Of a DNA stretch of 64,000 nucleotides, positions 1 through 9,073 are shown one piece after another. Under the pieces are notes generated by a model that saw nothing but the letters and a program-made list of their open reading frames with translations, made no database searches and was not told the origin of the DNA. The stretch is taken from contig CBDETC010000003.1 in assembly GCA_965242845.1 (NCBI GenBank), forward strand, positions 1,116,001-1,180,000, written 5' to 3'. Each line of letters starts with the position of its first letter. Positions within the stretch are counted from its first letter, which is position 1. The translations under genes were made by a program, and so were the position numbers. This DNA is from RHLJ01 sp965242845 (GTDB lineage Bacteria > Bacteroidota > Rhodothermia > Balneolales > Balneolaceae).

Positions 1-2
1 TG

Positions 3-3000
3 GTGACTATCACCTTCGCTCAAATTACCCCGGAATGGGTACGATATCCGTCCATCTCTCCGGATGGATCAACCATCGCTTTTACCTATAAAGGGGATTT
101 ATACACGGTGCCGACTTCTGGTGGTCAGGCTTCCCGGATTACCTTCCATAAAGCTCATGATTACATGCCAGTTTGGAGTAATGATGGAAGGCATATCGCC
201 TTTGCCTCTGATCGATATGGAAACTTTGACATTTATGTGATGGAAGCATTGGGTGGAGCAGCTACCCGGCTGACTTTCCATTCGAATGATGAAGAGCCCT
301 ATACTTTTTCTTCAGACAATAACTCAGTCCTATTCAAGGCCCAGCGTCAGGATTTAGCGACTCATCGTCAGTATCCAACAGGCAGACAGGCTGAACTTTA
401 TTCTGTTCCAGTGAGTGGTGGAAGAGTTGATCAGGTATTTACCGTACCAGCAGAATATGTACAGGTGAGCAGCAATGGTTCTCAACTCATCTATCATGAC
501 AACAAGGGGTATGAAGATCAGTGGAGAAAGCACCATCAATCCGCCATTGCCAGAGATATCTGGAGCTATGATATGAGATCAGGTGAACACACGAAAATCA
601 CCGAATTTTATGGAGAAGATCGCAACCCGGTATATGACGCTAGCGAAGATAATATCTACTACCTGAGTGAAGAAAGCGGCTCGTTCAATGTTCATAAGCT
701 GAGCTTATCTAATCCTTCTTCAAACACTCAGCTCACGTACTTTGATACTCATCCTATCCGTTTTTTAAGTATGGGAAATGGAACATTGGCATTTGGTTAC
801 CATGGGGAAGTATACACGATGCAGGAGGGAAGCAATCCCAGAAAAGTGAATATCTCTATTCGTACCCAGGATATTGCTAACAGCGATGAAATTCTGAATG
901 TGAATGGAGGAGTTTCTGAGATGGCTATCTCTCCGGATGGTAAAGAGATCGCCTTTATTGCTCGTGGCGAGGTATTTGTAACTACCGTTGATGGTTCACT
1001 CACAAAGAGAATTACCAAAACTCCGGAAACGGAGCGCTTTGTTTCTTTTACTCCTGATGGAGAATCCGTGATCTATGCTAGTGAAAGAGATAAAAAATGG
1101 AGCATCTTCCAAACCAAAAAGATACGGGAAGAAGAGCCATTCTTTTATGCTGCTTCGCTTCTCAACGAAGAAGTACTTATCGAGTCTGATGTAGATAACT
1201 ACCTGCCTAAGGTTTCCCCAGATGGTAAGAAGCTGGCTTATGTCGAAGATCGAAGAACACTAAAAGTGATGGATCTGGAATCGAAGCGAACGGTTACGCT
1301 GCTTACACCTGAAGATTTGTATCACATGCGGGATGGAGACAAAGATTTTAGCTGGAGCCCTGATAGCAAATGGTTGTTGATGCGGTATGATAAACTACTC
1401 AACAATGCCGATATCGTGCTTTTAGATGCATCTGGTGAGGAAGAAATGAGAACCCTTGTTCCAAGCGGGTATTATGATACCAGTCCAAGTTGGGTTAACG
1501 AAGGGAAGCAGTTACTTTGGTTTAGTAATCGTCATGGCTTAAAGAGTTATGCAACAAGTGGTCGTTCTCAATATGATGTGTACACCATGTTCTTTACTCA
1601 GGAAGGCTGGGATAAATACAACCTCAGCGAAGAGGACTTTAAACTGATGGAAGAGCTCGAGAAAGCTGCTAAAGAAAAAGAGAAGGAAGACGAGGACGAG
1701 AAAAAAGAGGATGAAGAGGAGAAGGAAGATGATAAAAGCCTGAAGTTTGACTGGAATGGGATGGAGGATCGCACAGCCAGGCTTACTATCCATTCCTCTA
1801 GTTTAGGTGATGCTGTCCTTTCAAAAGACGCAAGCAAGCTCTACTATCTGGCACGTTTTGAGCGTGGATTAAACCTTTGGGAAACCAATCTTAGAACCCG
1901 GGAGACGAAACAGGTATTGAGGCTTAATGCCGGTGGAGCAAGCCTGATGTGGGACGATAAAATGGAAAATCTCTATCTCTTAAGTAGTGGAAGAATTTCT
2001 AAAATCGACCCGGGTGCTGGTTCACAAAAATCAATAAGCATTAGAGCAGAAATGAATTTCGATTCAGAAGCAGAACGAGAAGTGATGTTCGATCATGTTG
2101 CTCTACGAACCAGCAAAATCTTTTATGAGCCAACCTTCCACGGTAACGACTGGGATATGCTGGTTGAAGAGTATAAGCCGAAAGTAGCTCATACAGGAAA
2201 TGGATATGAATTTGCTGAGTTGCTTAGTGAGATACTGGGTGAATTGAATGTTTCACATGCCGGAGGCCGCTTTGGCGATAATATTACCAATGGAGACGCG
2301 ACAGCTTCTTTAGGAATCTTCATGGATTATGAGCACAAAGACGACGGCATTAAGATCGTGGAAGTGATTGAAGGAGGTCCATTAGATAAAGCCAAGTTCG
2401 ACGTTAAGCCTGGGATGATTATCCAAAGAATTGATGGAGAAGTTGTCTCAGCTGATGAGGACGTAGCTAAATATCTAAATAGAAAATCAGGAAAGTTCAC
2501 TCTTCTTGAATTAACTGATGATCGTGGAAGAAACCCAGTTACAATCACCATGAAACCTGTTTCTTTGGGAGCAGAAAATAGCTTGCTTTACAATCGCTTT
2601 GTTAAGAAGAATGCAGAGGAAGTGAAGGAAAAGAGCAACGGGCAGCTAGGCTATGTTCATATTCCAGGAATGAGCGATGGTCCTTATCGTGATATTTTCG
2701 AAGATATAATGGGGAAATACTTAGATGCTGAGGCCATAATAGTAGATACTCGTTTTAACGGTGGTGGAGACCTTGTGGCTGACTTGGCTATGTTCTTTAC
2801 CGGAGAACGATTTATCACCTATGCTACCGCTGATAAAGTGGTGGGAGGGGAGCCTACTTCTCGGTGGACGAAACCAACTCTAACTATGTTCAATGAAAGT
2901 AATTACTCTGATGGACACTGCTATGCTCAGGGTTATGTTGATCTGGAAATAGGTACAACCTTAGGAATGCCTGTACCAGGAACATGCAGTTTTGCAGGAT

Positions 3001-3194
3001 GGGAGCGATTACCTAATGGCGGCGTTTGGGGCGTTGTTCCTGTAAGTGCCAAGGATAAGTCAGGTCGCTGGATGGAAAACCTCGAAACCAAGCCAGACAT
3101 CCAGGTTAAAAATATGCCTGGTGTAATCGACTTCGGAAGAGATGAACAGCTAGAAAGAGCTATTGAAGAGTTAATGGAGCAAGTGGATGATTAA
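3..3194 (+). CDS. Tricorn-like S41 family protease, 5'-truncated by window edge
   Basis: The first residues, VTITFAQ, look like the end of a signal peptide, so the true start lies upstream of the window and the GTG at base 3 is probably internal. The N-terminal two thirds hold WD40/PD40-type beta-propeller repeats of the kind SPDGxxIAF. They are followed by a PDZ domain (about residues 774-840, with GGPLDKAKFDVKPGMIIQRI) and a C-terminal S41 tricorn core. RFNGGGDLVADL and a YSDGH motif (Ser969, by analogy the tricorn nucleophile) support a serine protease. A Lys/Glu-rich linker (about residues 550-580) lies in the propeller region. The family degrades peptides; a signal peptide would place this one in the periplasm or outside the cell. 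Transcription ends at the hairpin just downstream. Confidence 0.9.
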   Translation: MTITFAQITPEWVRYPSISPDGSTIAFTYKGDLYTVPTSGGQASRITFHKAHDYMPVWSNDGRHIAFASDRYGNFDIYVMEALGGAATRLTFHSNDEEPYTFSSDNNSVLFKAQRQDLATHRQYPTGRQAELYSVPVSGGRVDQVFTVPAEYVQVSSNGSQLIYHDNKGYEDQWRKHHQSAIARDIWSYDMRSGEHTKITEFYGEDRNPVYDASEDNIYYLSEESGSFNVHKLSLSNPSSNTQLTYFDTHPIRFLSMGNGTLAFGYHGEVYTMQEGSNPRKVNISIRTQDIANSDEILNVNGGVSEMAISPDGKEIAFIARGEVFVTTVDGSLTKRITKTPETERFVSFTPDGESVIYASERDKKWSIFQTKKIREEEPFFYAASLLNEEVLIESDVDNYLPKVSPDGKKLAYVEDRRTLKVMDLESKRTVTLLTPEDLYHMRDGDKDFSWSPDSKWLLMRYDKLLNNADIVLLDASGEEEMRTLVPSGYYDTSPSWVNEGKQLLWFSNRHGLKSYATSGRSQYDVYTMFFTQEGWDKYNLSEEDFKLMEELEKAAKEKEKEDEDEKKEDEEEKEDDKSLKFDWNGMEDRTARLTIHSSSLGDAVLSKDASKLYYLARFERGLNLWETNLRTRETKQVLRLNAGGASLMWDDKMENLYLLSSGRISKIDPGAGSQKSISIRAEMNFDSEAEREVMFDHVALRTSKIFYEPTFHGNDWDMLVEEYKPKVAHTGNGYEFAELLSEILGELNVSHAGGRFGDNITNGDATASLGIFMDYEHKDDGIKIVEVIEGGPLDKAKFDVKPGMIIQRIDGEVVSADEDVAKYLNRKSGKFTLLELTDDRGRNPVTITMKPVSLGAENSLLYNRFVKKNAEEVKEKSNGQLGYVHIPGMSDGPYRDIFEDIMGKYLDAEAIIVDTRFNGGGDLVADLAMFFTGERFITYATADKVVGGEPTSRWTKPTLTMFNESNYSDGHCYAQGYVDLEIGTTLGMPVPGTCSFAGWERLPNGGVWGVVPVSAKDKSGRWMENLETKPDIQVKNMPGVIDFGRDEQLERAIEELMEQVDD

Positions 3195-3206
3195 TTAATT
3201 TAGAAT

Positions 3207-3240
3207 TACCCACCTCTTTATCCCCTCCTTGGAGGGGAAT
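3207..3240. repeat. Half copy of a dispersed C-rich/G-rich inverted-repeat element
   Basis: The stretch begins ACCCACCTC and continues into CCCCTCC-TTGG-AGGGG. It closely matches the left half of the 99-bp element at 25802-25900, so the element is dispersed in this genome. It lies between the stop of the tricorn-like gene and its terminator. Confidence 0.5.
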
Positions 3241-3245
3241 TCTTT

Positions 3246-3271
3246 AAAGGCGCTTCACGGCGCCTTTTTTA
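3246..3271 (+). terminator. Rho-independent terminator of the tricorn-like gene
   Basis: An 8-bp stem, AAAGGCGC with GCGCCTTT, has a 6-nt loop and is followed by a T run. The convergent ggt gene ends inside the T run. Confidence 0.8.
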
Positions 3272-4945
3272 ATACCCGGCCACTCCACCATCAGGACTTG
3301 AACTATCAGAAGCGCCAATAAACACTCCATTTTCCTGATCCCATATAATCCCCATCATTCGTCCGAGACTACTTCTTGGAGCCAGGGTATGCCCCATTGC
3401 TTCAAGAGCCGCTTTTGTATCCGGAGATAGCGTATTTGGTTCATAAAGAATTCGATCAGGTAACCATTGGTGATGTACTTTCATGGACTCAATGGCATGG
3501 TCAACGCGCATGTCAAATTCGAGGACTTTTAGTATGGTCTGGAAAGTAGTATTGATAATGGTTCGTCCACCAGGAGTTCCAATTACGAAATAAGGCTTTC
3601 CATCCCTGGCAATAATAGTTGGACTCATACTCGACAGCATACGTTTTTCCGGAGCAATTTGATTTGGGAGTGTTCCAATTCGACCTGATCGATTAGTTTC
3701 CCCAGGAATAGCATTGAAGTCGCCCATTTCGTTGTTCAGGATAAACCCGAGTTCAGTTGAACCTAAACGAGAACCATAAGAAAATTCGAGTGTGTAGGTA
3801 AGAGAAACGGCATTTCCATTCTTATCAATTACAGAAAAGTGCGTAGTACTTTGCCCATCATACAATTGTCCAAATTTTGAGGAGTCACTCACAGAAGCTC
3901 GTTTCCAGTCGATATTTTCGAAACGTTGTTGTGCATGTTCTTTTGAGGTTAACCGATCCACAGGCATTTCCGGATTGAAATCAGGATCCCCTAAAAATTC
4001 AGCACGATCGGCATAACCACGCCGCATCGATTCAGCTACAAAATGAACGTACTCGGTGGAATTGAAAGGTATTTCTTCAAAATCGGCCAGTTCCATCATA
4101 TTCATCATTTGGATCAATGTTGCGCCTCCTGAACTGGGCGGGCCCATTGAGATGATGTCGTACCCTTTATAGCTTCCTGTTACCGGCGCTCGTTCGACGG
4201 AATTGTATTTGGCTAGATCTTCCTCGGTAATAATTCCTCCATTCTCAGCCATGTAGTTTGCCAGTTTTTCGGCAACTTCACCTTTATAAAAACCATCCCG
4301 ACCTTCATCTCTAATTTTTTTTAATACATAAGCAAGCTCGGGTTGTTTCCATACTTCACCCATTTTAAGAGGCACACCTGTTCCATTGGTAAAGAAATTC
4401 CGCATGAACTCGTTATCAGGAGAATTTTCTGAATAACTCTTTGCGTGTCGTGCAAGAGTAAAACTCAAAGGGAATCCTTCTTCTGCCAGTTCAATGGCTG
4501 GCTGAAGCAAATCCGCCCAGGCTAAACTCCCGTACTTTTGATGAGCATCCCATAAACCAGCTACTGTACTTGGTACTCCCACAGATAATAACCCATCGTT
4601 ATTACTTCTTGGGATATAGTTTCCGTCTTCATCTAAATACATGGTTTTGGTTGCTGATAGGGGAGCTTTTTCCCGAAAATCGAAGGTAGTGGATTTACCT
4701 TCACTATTTAGATAAACTAAAAAACCGCCCCCTCCAATGTTCCCTGCTTGTGGATGTACTACAGCAAGAGCAAAAGCTGTGGCGATGCTTGCGTCTATTG
4801 CATTTCCTCCTTGTTGAAGAATCTCAGACCCAACTTCGGAAGCTATCATATTATCGGAAGCAACCATTCCATTTTGATAATAAACCTGAGCATTTATTGA
4901 AAATGCGAACAGTACCAAAAGCACAATAAGCGAGAGCTTTTTCAT
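3269..4945 (-). CDS. ggt: Gamma-glutamyltransferase
   Basis: This is a secreted Ntn-hydrolase that cleaves the gamma-glutamyl bond of glutathione and transfers the glutamyl group to water or amino acids. The N terminus is a signal peptide ending about FSINAQ. The large-subunit signature GGNAIDASIATAFAL is present. The autoprocessing and catalytic site is STTHFSV, with Thr367 the expected new N terminus of the small subunit. The oxyanion/substrate motif PPSSGG and the GTPGGRTI segment are intact. At 558 residues it has the usual length. It is convergent with the tricorn-like gene and stands alone. Both neighbours are peptidases, which fits periplasmic peptide and glutathione salvage; that link is inference. 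Confidence 0.95.
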   Translation of the reverse strand: MKKLSLIVLLVLFAFSINAQVYYQNGMVASDNMIASEVGSEILQQGGNAIDASIATAFALAVVHPQAGNIGGGGFLVYLNSEGKSTTFDFREKAPLSATKTMYLDEDGNYIPRSNNDGLLSVGVPSTVAGLWDAHQKYGSLAWADLLQPAIELAEEGFPLSFTLARHAKSYSENSPDNEFMRNFFTNGTGVPLKMGEVWKQPELAYVLKKIRDEGRDGFYKGEVAEKLANYMAENGGIITEEDLAKYNSVERAPVTGSYKGYDIISMGPPSSGGATLIQMMNMMELADFEEIPFNSTEYVHFVAESMRRGYADRAEFLGDPDFNPEMPVDRLTSKEHAQQRFENIDWKRASVSDSSKFGQLYDGQSTTHFSVIDKNGNAVSLTYTLEFSYGSRLGSTELGFILNNEMGDFNAIPGETNRSGRIGTLPNQIAPEKRMLSSMSPTIIARDGKPYFVIGTPGGRTIINTTFQTILKVLEFDMRVDHAIESMKVHHQWLPDRILYEPNTLSPDTKAALEAMGHTLAPRSSLGRMMGIIWDQENGVFIGASDSSSPDGGVAGY

Positions 4946-5014
4946 AAAAATTAGATGACCATTACTAAGTTTTTGACTGGCAACAATAAACGAAGATTTC
5001 TAAGTGAAATAAAT

Positions 5015-5049
5015 AAAAAAAGCCCTCATGCTTGAGCATGAAGGCTTTT
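5015..5049 (-). terminator. Terminator of the S41 processing protease gene
   Basis: Read on the minus strand, a long stem (AAGCCTTCATGCT with AGCATGAGGGCTT, one bulge) with a 2-nt loop is followed by a run of T. It lies 25 bp past the stop codon of the S41 protease gene. Confidence 0.85.
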
Positions 5050-5073
5050 CATTTTCTTTCTATTTCTGTCTAC

Positions 5074-6987
5074 TTATCCGTCCGATTTAATCGTAGAGAA
5101 ATCATCTAGTGAAGCCTTACCCCGGGCCAAAGCTTCTAATCTGGAATAAGCATCCCAAAGTGTTTGTGCTTCTTCGAGGGTAGTATCAAATACATCATTT
5201 ACGATTGGATAGAAGTAGGGGAGTCCCCATACCTGGCGCGCTAATTCTGCTTTCATTCGACCTTCGGCCATCCAGGCTACTTCTTCAAAATATCCAGGAG
5301 GTATTAGCAGGGAATCTCTTCTAAACTCAGGGCCACTTACTTCATCAGTGATGACCATTCCTTTTTCTTCTAATGAAGCTTTGAATTTCGCTACTTCATC
5401 CTCTGACCAGGTAAAATCCGTTCGGAACCGCTCAAAATCAGATTCCCATTCTGCTCTGAACTCGTCTCCGTAATTATCGAGATAGTTACGGACGAAATCG
5501 AAGGAAGCTCTGTTTCGAAGCGAGAAGTTGATCATATATCCTGAACGGGTAGTATCAGCCTGGATGATGTAATCAGGAACAATTCCGCCGCCGCCATATA
5601 CGGTACGGCCTGCATCTGTTTTGTACTGAAGGGTATCAGGAACCTCATCTACAAACTCGATAGCATCGTTCATAGCATCGTTGCTGCGATTGTAAATTTC
5701 ATAAGCATATTCTTCGCCACCTCCTTCAGTAAATTCTTTCTGAATTACCCGGCCTGATGGGGTAGAGTATCTTGAAATAGTAACTCTAACATAGCTTTTG
5801 TCAGTCAATTCATACTGTTGTTGAACCAAGCCCTTTCCAAAGGTTCTTCGTCCTACCACCAGAGCTCTGTCATGATCCTGTAAAGCACCAGATACGATCT
5901 CACTTGCCGAAGCAGCGCCTTCATCCACTAAAACGATAATTGGCTTATCTCTGAATACTCCATCTTTTCTGGAGAAGTATTCCTGGTTAAATCGGCTATG
6001 TCGGCTTTGAGTTGCAACAAGCTGAGTTCCTCTAGGGAAGAACTCTTCTGCAATCGCTACAGCCTGACCCAGGTAACCACCAGGATTTCCTCTTAGGTCA
6101 AGAATGAGTCGATCCATTCCTTCATCTTTGAGTTCGTCCATGGCTTGCATGAATTCGTCATGGGTAGTAGCAGCAAAACGATTAATCTTTATATAACCGG
6201 TTTGGTCATCAAGCATATAAGAGGTATCAACAGTATAGAGGGGAATGTCATCACGGGTAATGACGAAGTTCAGTTTTTCCGATACACCAGGTCTTACAAT
6301 ACCTACACGAACTTTAGACCCTTTTTCTCCCCTCAGATGCTTAACCACATCTTCGTTGCTGAATCCTACGGCAGAAGTATCACCGATTTGTACAATTCTA
6401 TCTCCGGACTGTATTCCGAGTTGGTCGCTAGGTCCGCCAGCTATAGCGGTTACCACAGTAATAGTATCGTTGATGACATTAAACTGAACGCCTATTCCCT
6501 GGAATTTGCCAGCGAAGCTTTCCTGATCTTCTTCACTATCATCAGCTTCGATAAATACTGAGTGGGGATCTAACGTTGAGAACATTCCTCTGATGGCTTG
6601 CTCAGTTAGGAATTTCATGTCTTCATCAGGACTGTTGTTTGCTACATATAAATAGGCTTCCTCAAAGTTCAGATATGATTCCCTCAGATTAGCAATTTGG
6701 ACACCAGGAAAGGTAGTGTCGATGGGAGTACCTGAAATAGTGATGGTAGAATCTTTGATGCTCTTAACCATGTACTTCACACTGGTTTTATACATGATTT
6801 CTACATCAGCAAAACCGTAATAATTCTGAAGGATTGCCCTTTGAGCCTGGACATATTTGGTAAGATTAGTCTTATCGTCGGTTTCTTTCTTGATGACTTC
6901 ATCGACTCCGGCAAAATTTAGAGTAGCAAGAGTAAGTATGATGAATAGGTTTGGAATAAGAAATCTCTTTAATGTCATAAACTTCAT
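5074..6987 (-). CDS. S41 C-terminal processing peptidase (CtpA/Prc-like)
   Basis: This secreted Ser-Lys dyad protease resembles CtpA/Prc, which trims or degrades envelope proteins from their C termini. An N-terminal hydrophobic segment (LFIILTLATLNFAG) acts as signal or anchor. A PDZ domain follows at about residues 150-235 (GIGVQFNVIND through DRIVQIGDT), then the S41 catalytic core. The nucleophile is in GAASASEIVSG and the general-base lysine in FGKGLVQQ. LDLRGNPGGYL is the conserved core strand. The C-terminal 170 residues are acidic and helical. The gene lies 88 bp downstream of hslU on the same strand and ends at its own terminator, so cotranscription is possible. The exact substrate is unknown. 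Confidence 0.92.
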   Translation of the reverse strand: MKFMTLKRFLIPNLFIILTLATLNFAGVDEVIKKETDDKTNLTKYVQAQRAILQNYYGFADVEIMYKTSVKYMVKSIKDSTITISGTPIDTTFPGVQIANLRESYLNFEEAYLYVANNSPDEDMKFLTEQAIRGMFSTLDPHSVFIEADDSEEDQESFAGKFQGIGVQFNVINDTITVVTAIAGGPSDQLGIQSGDRIVQIGDTSAVGFSNEDVVKHLRGEKGSKVRVGIVRPGVSEKLNFVITRDDIPLYTVDTSYMLDDQTGYIKINRFAATTHDEFMQAMDELKDEGMDRLILDLRGNPGGYLGQAVAIAEEFFPRGTQLVATQSRHSRFNQEYFSRKDGVFRDKPIIVLVDEGAASASEIVSGALQDHDRALVVGRRTFGKGLVQQQYELTDKSYVRVTISRYSTPSGRVIQKEFTEGGGEEYAYEIYNRSNDAMNDAIEFVDEVPDTLQYKTDAGRTVYGGGGIVPDYIIQADTTRSGYMINFSLRNRASFDFVRNYLDNYGDEFRAEWESDFERFRTDFTWSEDEVAKFKASLEEKGMVITDEVSGPEFRRDSLLIPPGYFEEVAWMAEGRMKAELARQVWGLPYFYPIVNDVFDTTLEEAQTLWDAYSRLEALARGKASLDDFSTIKSDG

Positions 6988-7075
6988 AAGGCTAATATTC
7001 TATGCTGATAACCATTAATTCAGGAATAAGTTTCATTCCTAACGATTGTACTGAATAAATACGTATGAACCAATG

Positions 7076-8464
7076 TTAAAGGATGTAATGGCTTAGATCT
7101 TTATCCTTAACTAAGCCATCCAATTGTTTCTCAACATAGTTCGGATCAATCGTAATTTCTCCTGAGTTAATATCATCCGGCACAGCGAATAAGAGCTCAT
7201 CGAACAAGGAAGACATAATGGTATGAAGTCTTCGAGCTCCGATATTTTCAACCTGACTATTTACCAATGCAGCTATTCTGGCCAGTTCTTTCACTGCATC
7301 ATCTGTGAATGTAATGGTGACTCCTTCCGTAGCCAGCATCGCCTGGTACTGTTTGGTAAGTGCATTCTTAGGCTTGCTCAGGATGTCTACAAAATCCTCT
7401 TCTGTAAGAGAATTCAATTCCACCCGAATTGGAAAACGACCTTGAAGTTCAGGAATCAAATCAGAAGGCTTGGAAACATGAAAAGCTCCGGAACCGATAA
7501 ACAGAATATGATCGGTTTTGACGATACCATGTTTGGTATTCACGGTACTTCCTTCAACGATTGGGAGGAGGTCTCTTTGAACACCTTGACGGCTTACATC
7601 CGGTCCGCTTTTCCCTCCACCAGATGAAGAGTCGGCGATTTTATCAATCTCGTCAATGAAAACGATTCCTTGTTTTTGGACTCGTTCTAATGCTTCCTGA
7701 ACAGCTGATTCATGATCGATTAGTTTTTCTGCTTCTTCATCAATAAGGATTTGCCTTGCTTCTTTAATCTCTAACTTACGTTTGGCCTTCTTTCCCTTTC
7801 CCATATTACCCAGCATATCCTGGAGGTTGACTCCCATCTCTTCCATGCCTCCGGGACCAAAAACCTGCATCATAGGATTCTTTGAGCTTTTTACTTCGAT
7901 CTCAATTTTTCGCTCATCCAGTTCTCCTTTTTTCAACTTTTCTCTGAATCGCTCCCGCGTTCGTTCATTCAGTTCAGCATCAGAAGCATTTTTGGCATCG
8001 AAACTGGATTCATTGTTGAAGCCAACCCCGGTCTTTTTTACAGGGGGAATCAGGATATCAAGGATGCGCTCTTCAGCTTGTTCCTCGGCTTTTCCTTTTA
8101 CCCGCTCCTGCATTTCTTCCTTCACCATATTCACGGCAAGGTCGGTCAAATCTCTAATCATCGACTCCACGTCACGACCAACATACCCTACCTCGGTAAA
8201 TTTTGAAGCTTCTACTTTCACAAAAGGGGCCATGGCTAATTTAGCCAATCGACGGGCTATCTCGGTTTTCCCTACCCCAGTAGGCCCGATCATTAAAATA
8301 TTATTGGGAATAATTTCTTCCCGTATTTCTTCGTCAGAGTTGAGCCTTCTCCATCGGTTTCGAAGTGCAATAGCTACCGATCGTTTTGCTTCTTTTTGCC
8401 CTACTATATATTTGTCCAGCTCTCTAACTATTTGCTGGGGGGTTAGATTCTTTTCTTCAATCAT
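7076..8464 (-). CDS. hslU: HslU, ATPase subunit of the HslVU protease
   Basis: HslU is a cytoplasmic AAA+ unfoldase that feeds proteins to the HslV peptidase. Visible are LTPQQIVRELDKYIVGQ at the N terminus, Walker A GPTGVGKTEIARRLA, Walker B IVFIDEIDKI, the SRQGVQRDLLPIVEGS segment, and a C terminus DLSHYIL like the tail that docks into HslV. The intermediate domain lies between Walker A and B. The length of 462 residues fits the family. The start codon overlaps the hslV stop by one base (TAATG), so the two are translationally coupled in the order hslV-hslU. Confidence 0.97.
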   Translation of the reverse strand: MIEEKNLTPQQIVRELDKYIVGQKEAKRSVAIALRNRWRRLNSDEEIREEIIPNNILMIGPTGVGKTEIARRLAKLAMAPFVKVEASKFTEVGYVGRDVESMIRDLTDLAVNMVKEEMQERVKGKAEEQAEERILDILIPPVKKTGVGFNNESSFDAKNASDAELNERTRERFREKLKKGELDERKIEIEVKSSKNPMMQVFGPGGMEEMGVNLQDMLGNMGKGKKAKRKLEIKEARQILIDEEAEKLIDHESAVQEALERVQKQGIVFIDEIDKIADSSSGGGKSGPDVSRQGVQRDLLPIVEGSTVNTKHGIVKTDHILFIGSGAFHVSKPSDLIPELQGRFPIRVELNSLTEEDFVDILSKPKNALTKQYQAMLATEGVTITFTDDAVKELARIAALVNSQVENIGARRLHTIMSSLFDELLFAVPDDINSGEITIDPNYVEKQLDGLVKDKDLSHYIL

Positions 8465-9015
8465 TACTTACTCTCTATTTCTAAAATCGTACGGTTGTGG
8501 TTCGTATATATATCAATATCTGCTGCAATTCGAAGGGCTTCTTCCACAATATCTTTTGCCTTCATAGTAGGAGAATGTTTAACCATAGCCCTTGCTGCAG
8601 CCAGTGCGTAGCTCCCGCCGCTACCAATCGTTACAATATTATCATCGGGCTCTATTACATCTCCCTGTCCTGAAATTACTAACGCATGATCTCCATCCAT
8701 CACGATTAGCAGAGCTTCAAGTTTTTGGAGGAACTTATCCTTTCGCCAGTCTTTGGCCAGTTCTACAGCAGCACGCTGCATGCTCCCATTATACTCATCA
8801 AGCTTAGATTCATAGCGCTCGAATAAGGTAAAAGCATCAGCAGTTGATCCAGCAAATCCGGCAAGTATTTTCCCTCCAGCCAGCTTACGAACTTTTTTTA
8901 CGGTGGATTTCATGACGGTAGTTTGCATAGTCGCTTGTCCGTCACTTCCAATTGCAGCCTCTCCATTGTGGATGATTCCCACAACAGTGGTTGCATGTAG
9001 ATTAAATGAACTCAT
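8464..9015 (-). CDS. hslV: HslV, proteolytic subunit of the HslVU protease
   Basis: HslV is a proteasome-beta-like threonine peptidase forming double hexamers capped by HslU. The catalytic Thr sits in the TTVVGI motif after a short propeptide MSSFNLHA, which must be removed for activity. The GSDGQAT motif and Lys-rich VKKVRKLAGGKILAGFAGS with the active-site lysine are intact. Propeptides longer than a single Met occur in this family. It lies 58 bp downstream of the ribonuclease G/E gene and overlaps hslU by one base. Confidence 0.97.
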   Translation of the reverse strand: MSSFNLHATTVVGIIHNGEAAIGSDGQATMQTTVMKSTVKKVRKLAGGKILAGFAGSTADAFTLFERYESKLDEYNGSMQRAAVELAKDWRKDKFLQKLEALLIVMDGDHALVISGQGDVIEPDDNIVTIGSGGSYALAAARAMVKHSPTMKAKDIVEEALRIAADIDIYTNHNRTILEIESK

Positions 9016-9073
9016 TATCTAAAATTTGATTAAACCTAAACAGTTATCGCAATAACCGCGCCATTTTTAGTAG

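Noticed and set aside
1539..1837. Two antisense frames rich in Phe, Leu and Ser
   Set aside because: They are the complement of the Lys/Glu-rich linker of the tricorn-like protein.
7782..8567. 261-codon open frame opposite hslU
   Set aside because: It is antisense to a strongly conserved gene, Ser/Phe/Arg-rich, and matches no family; a reverse-strand shadow.
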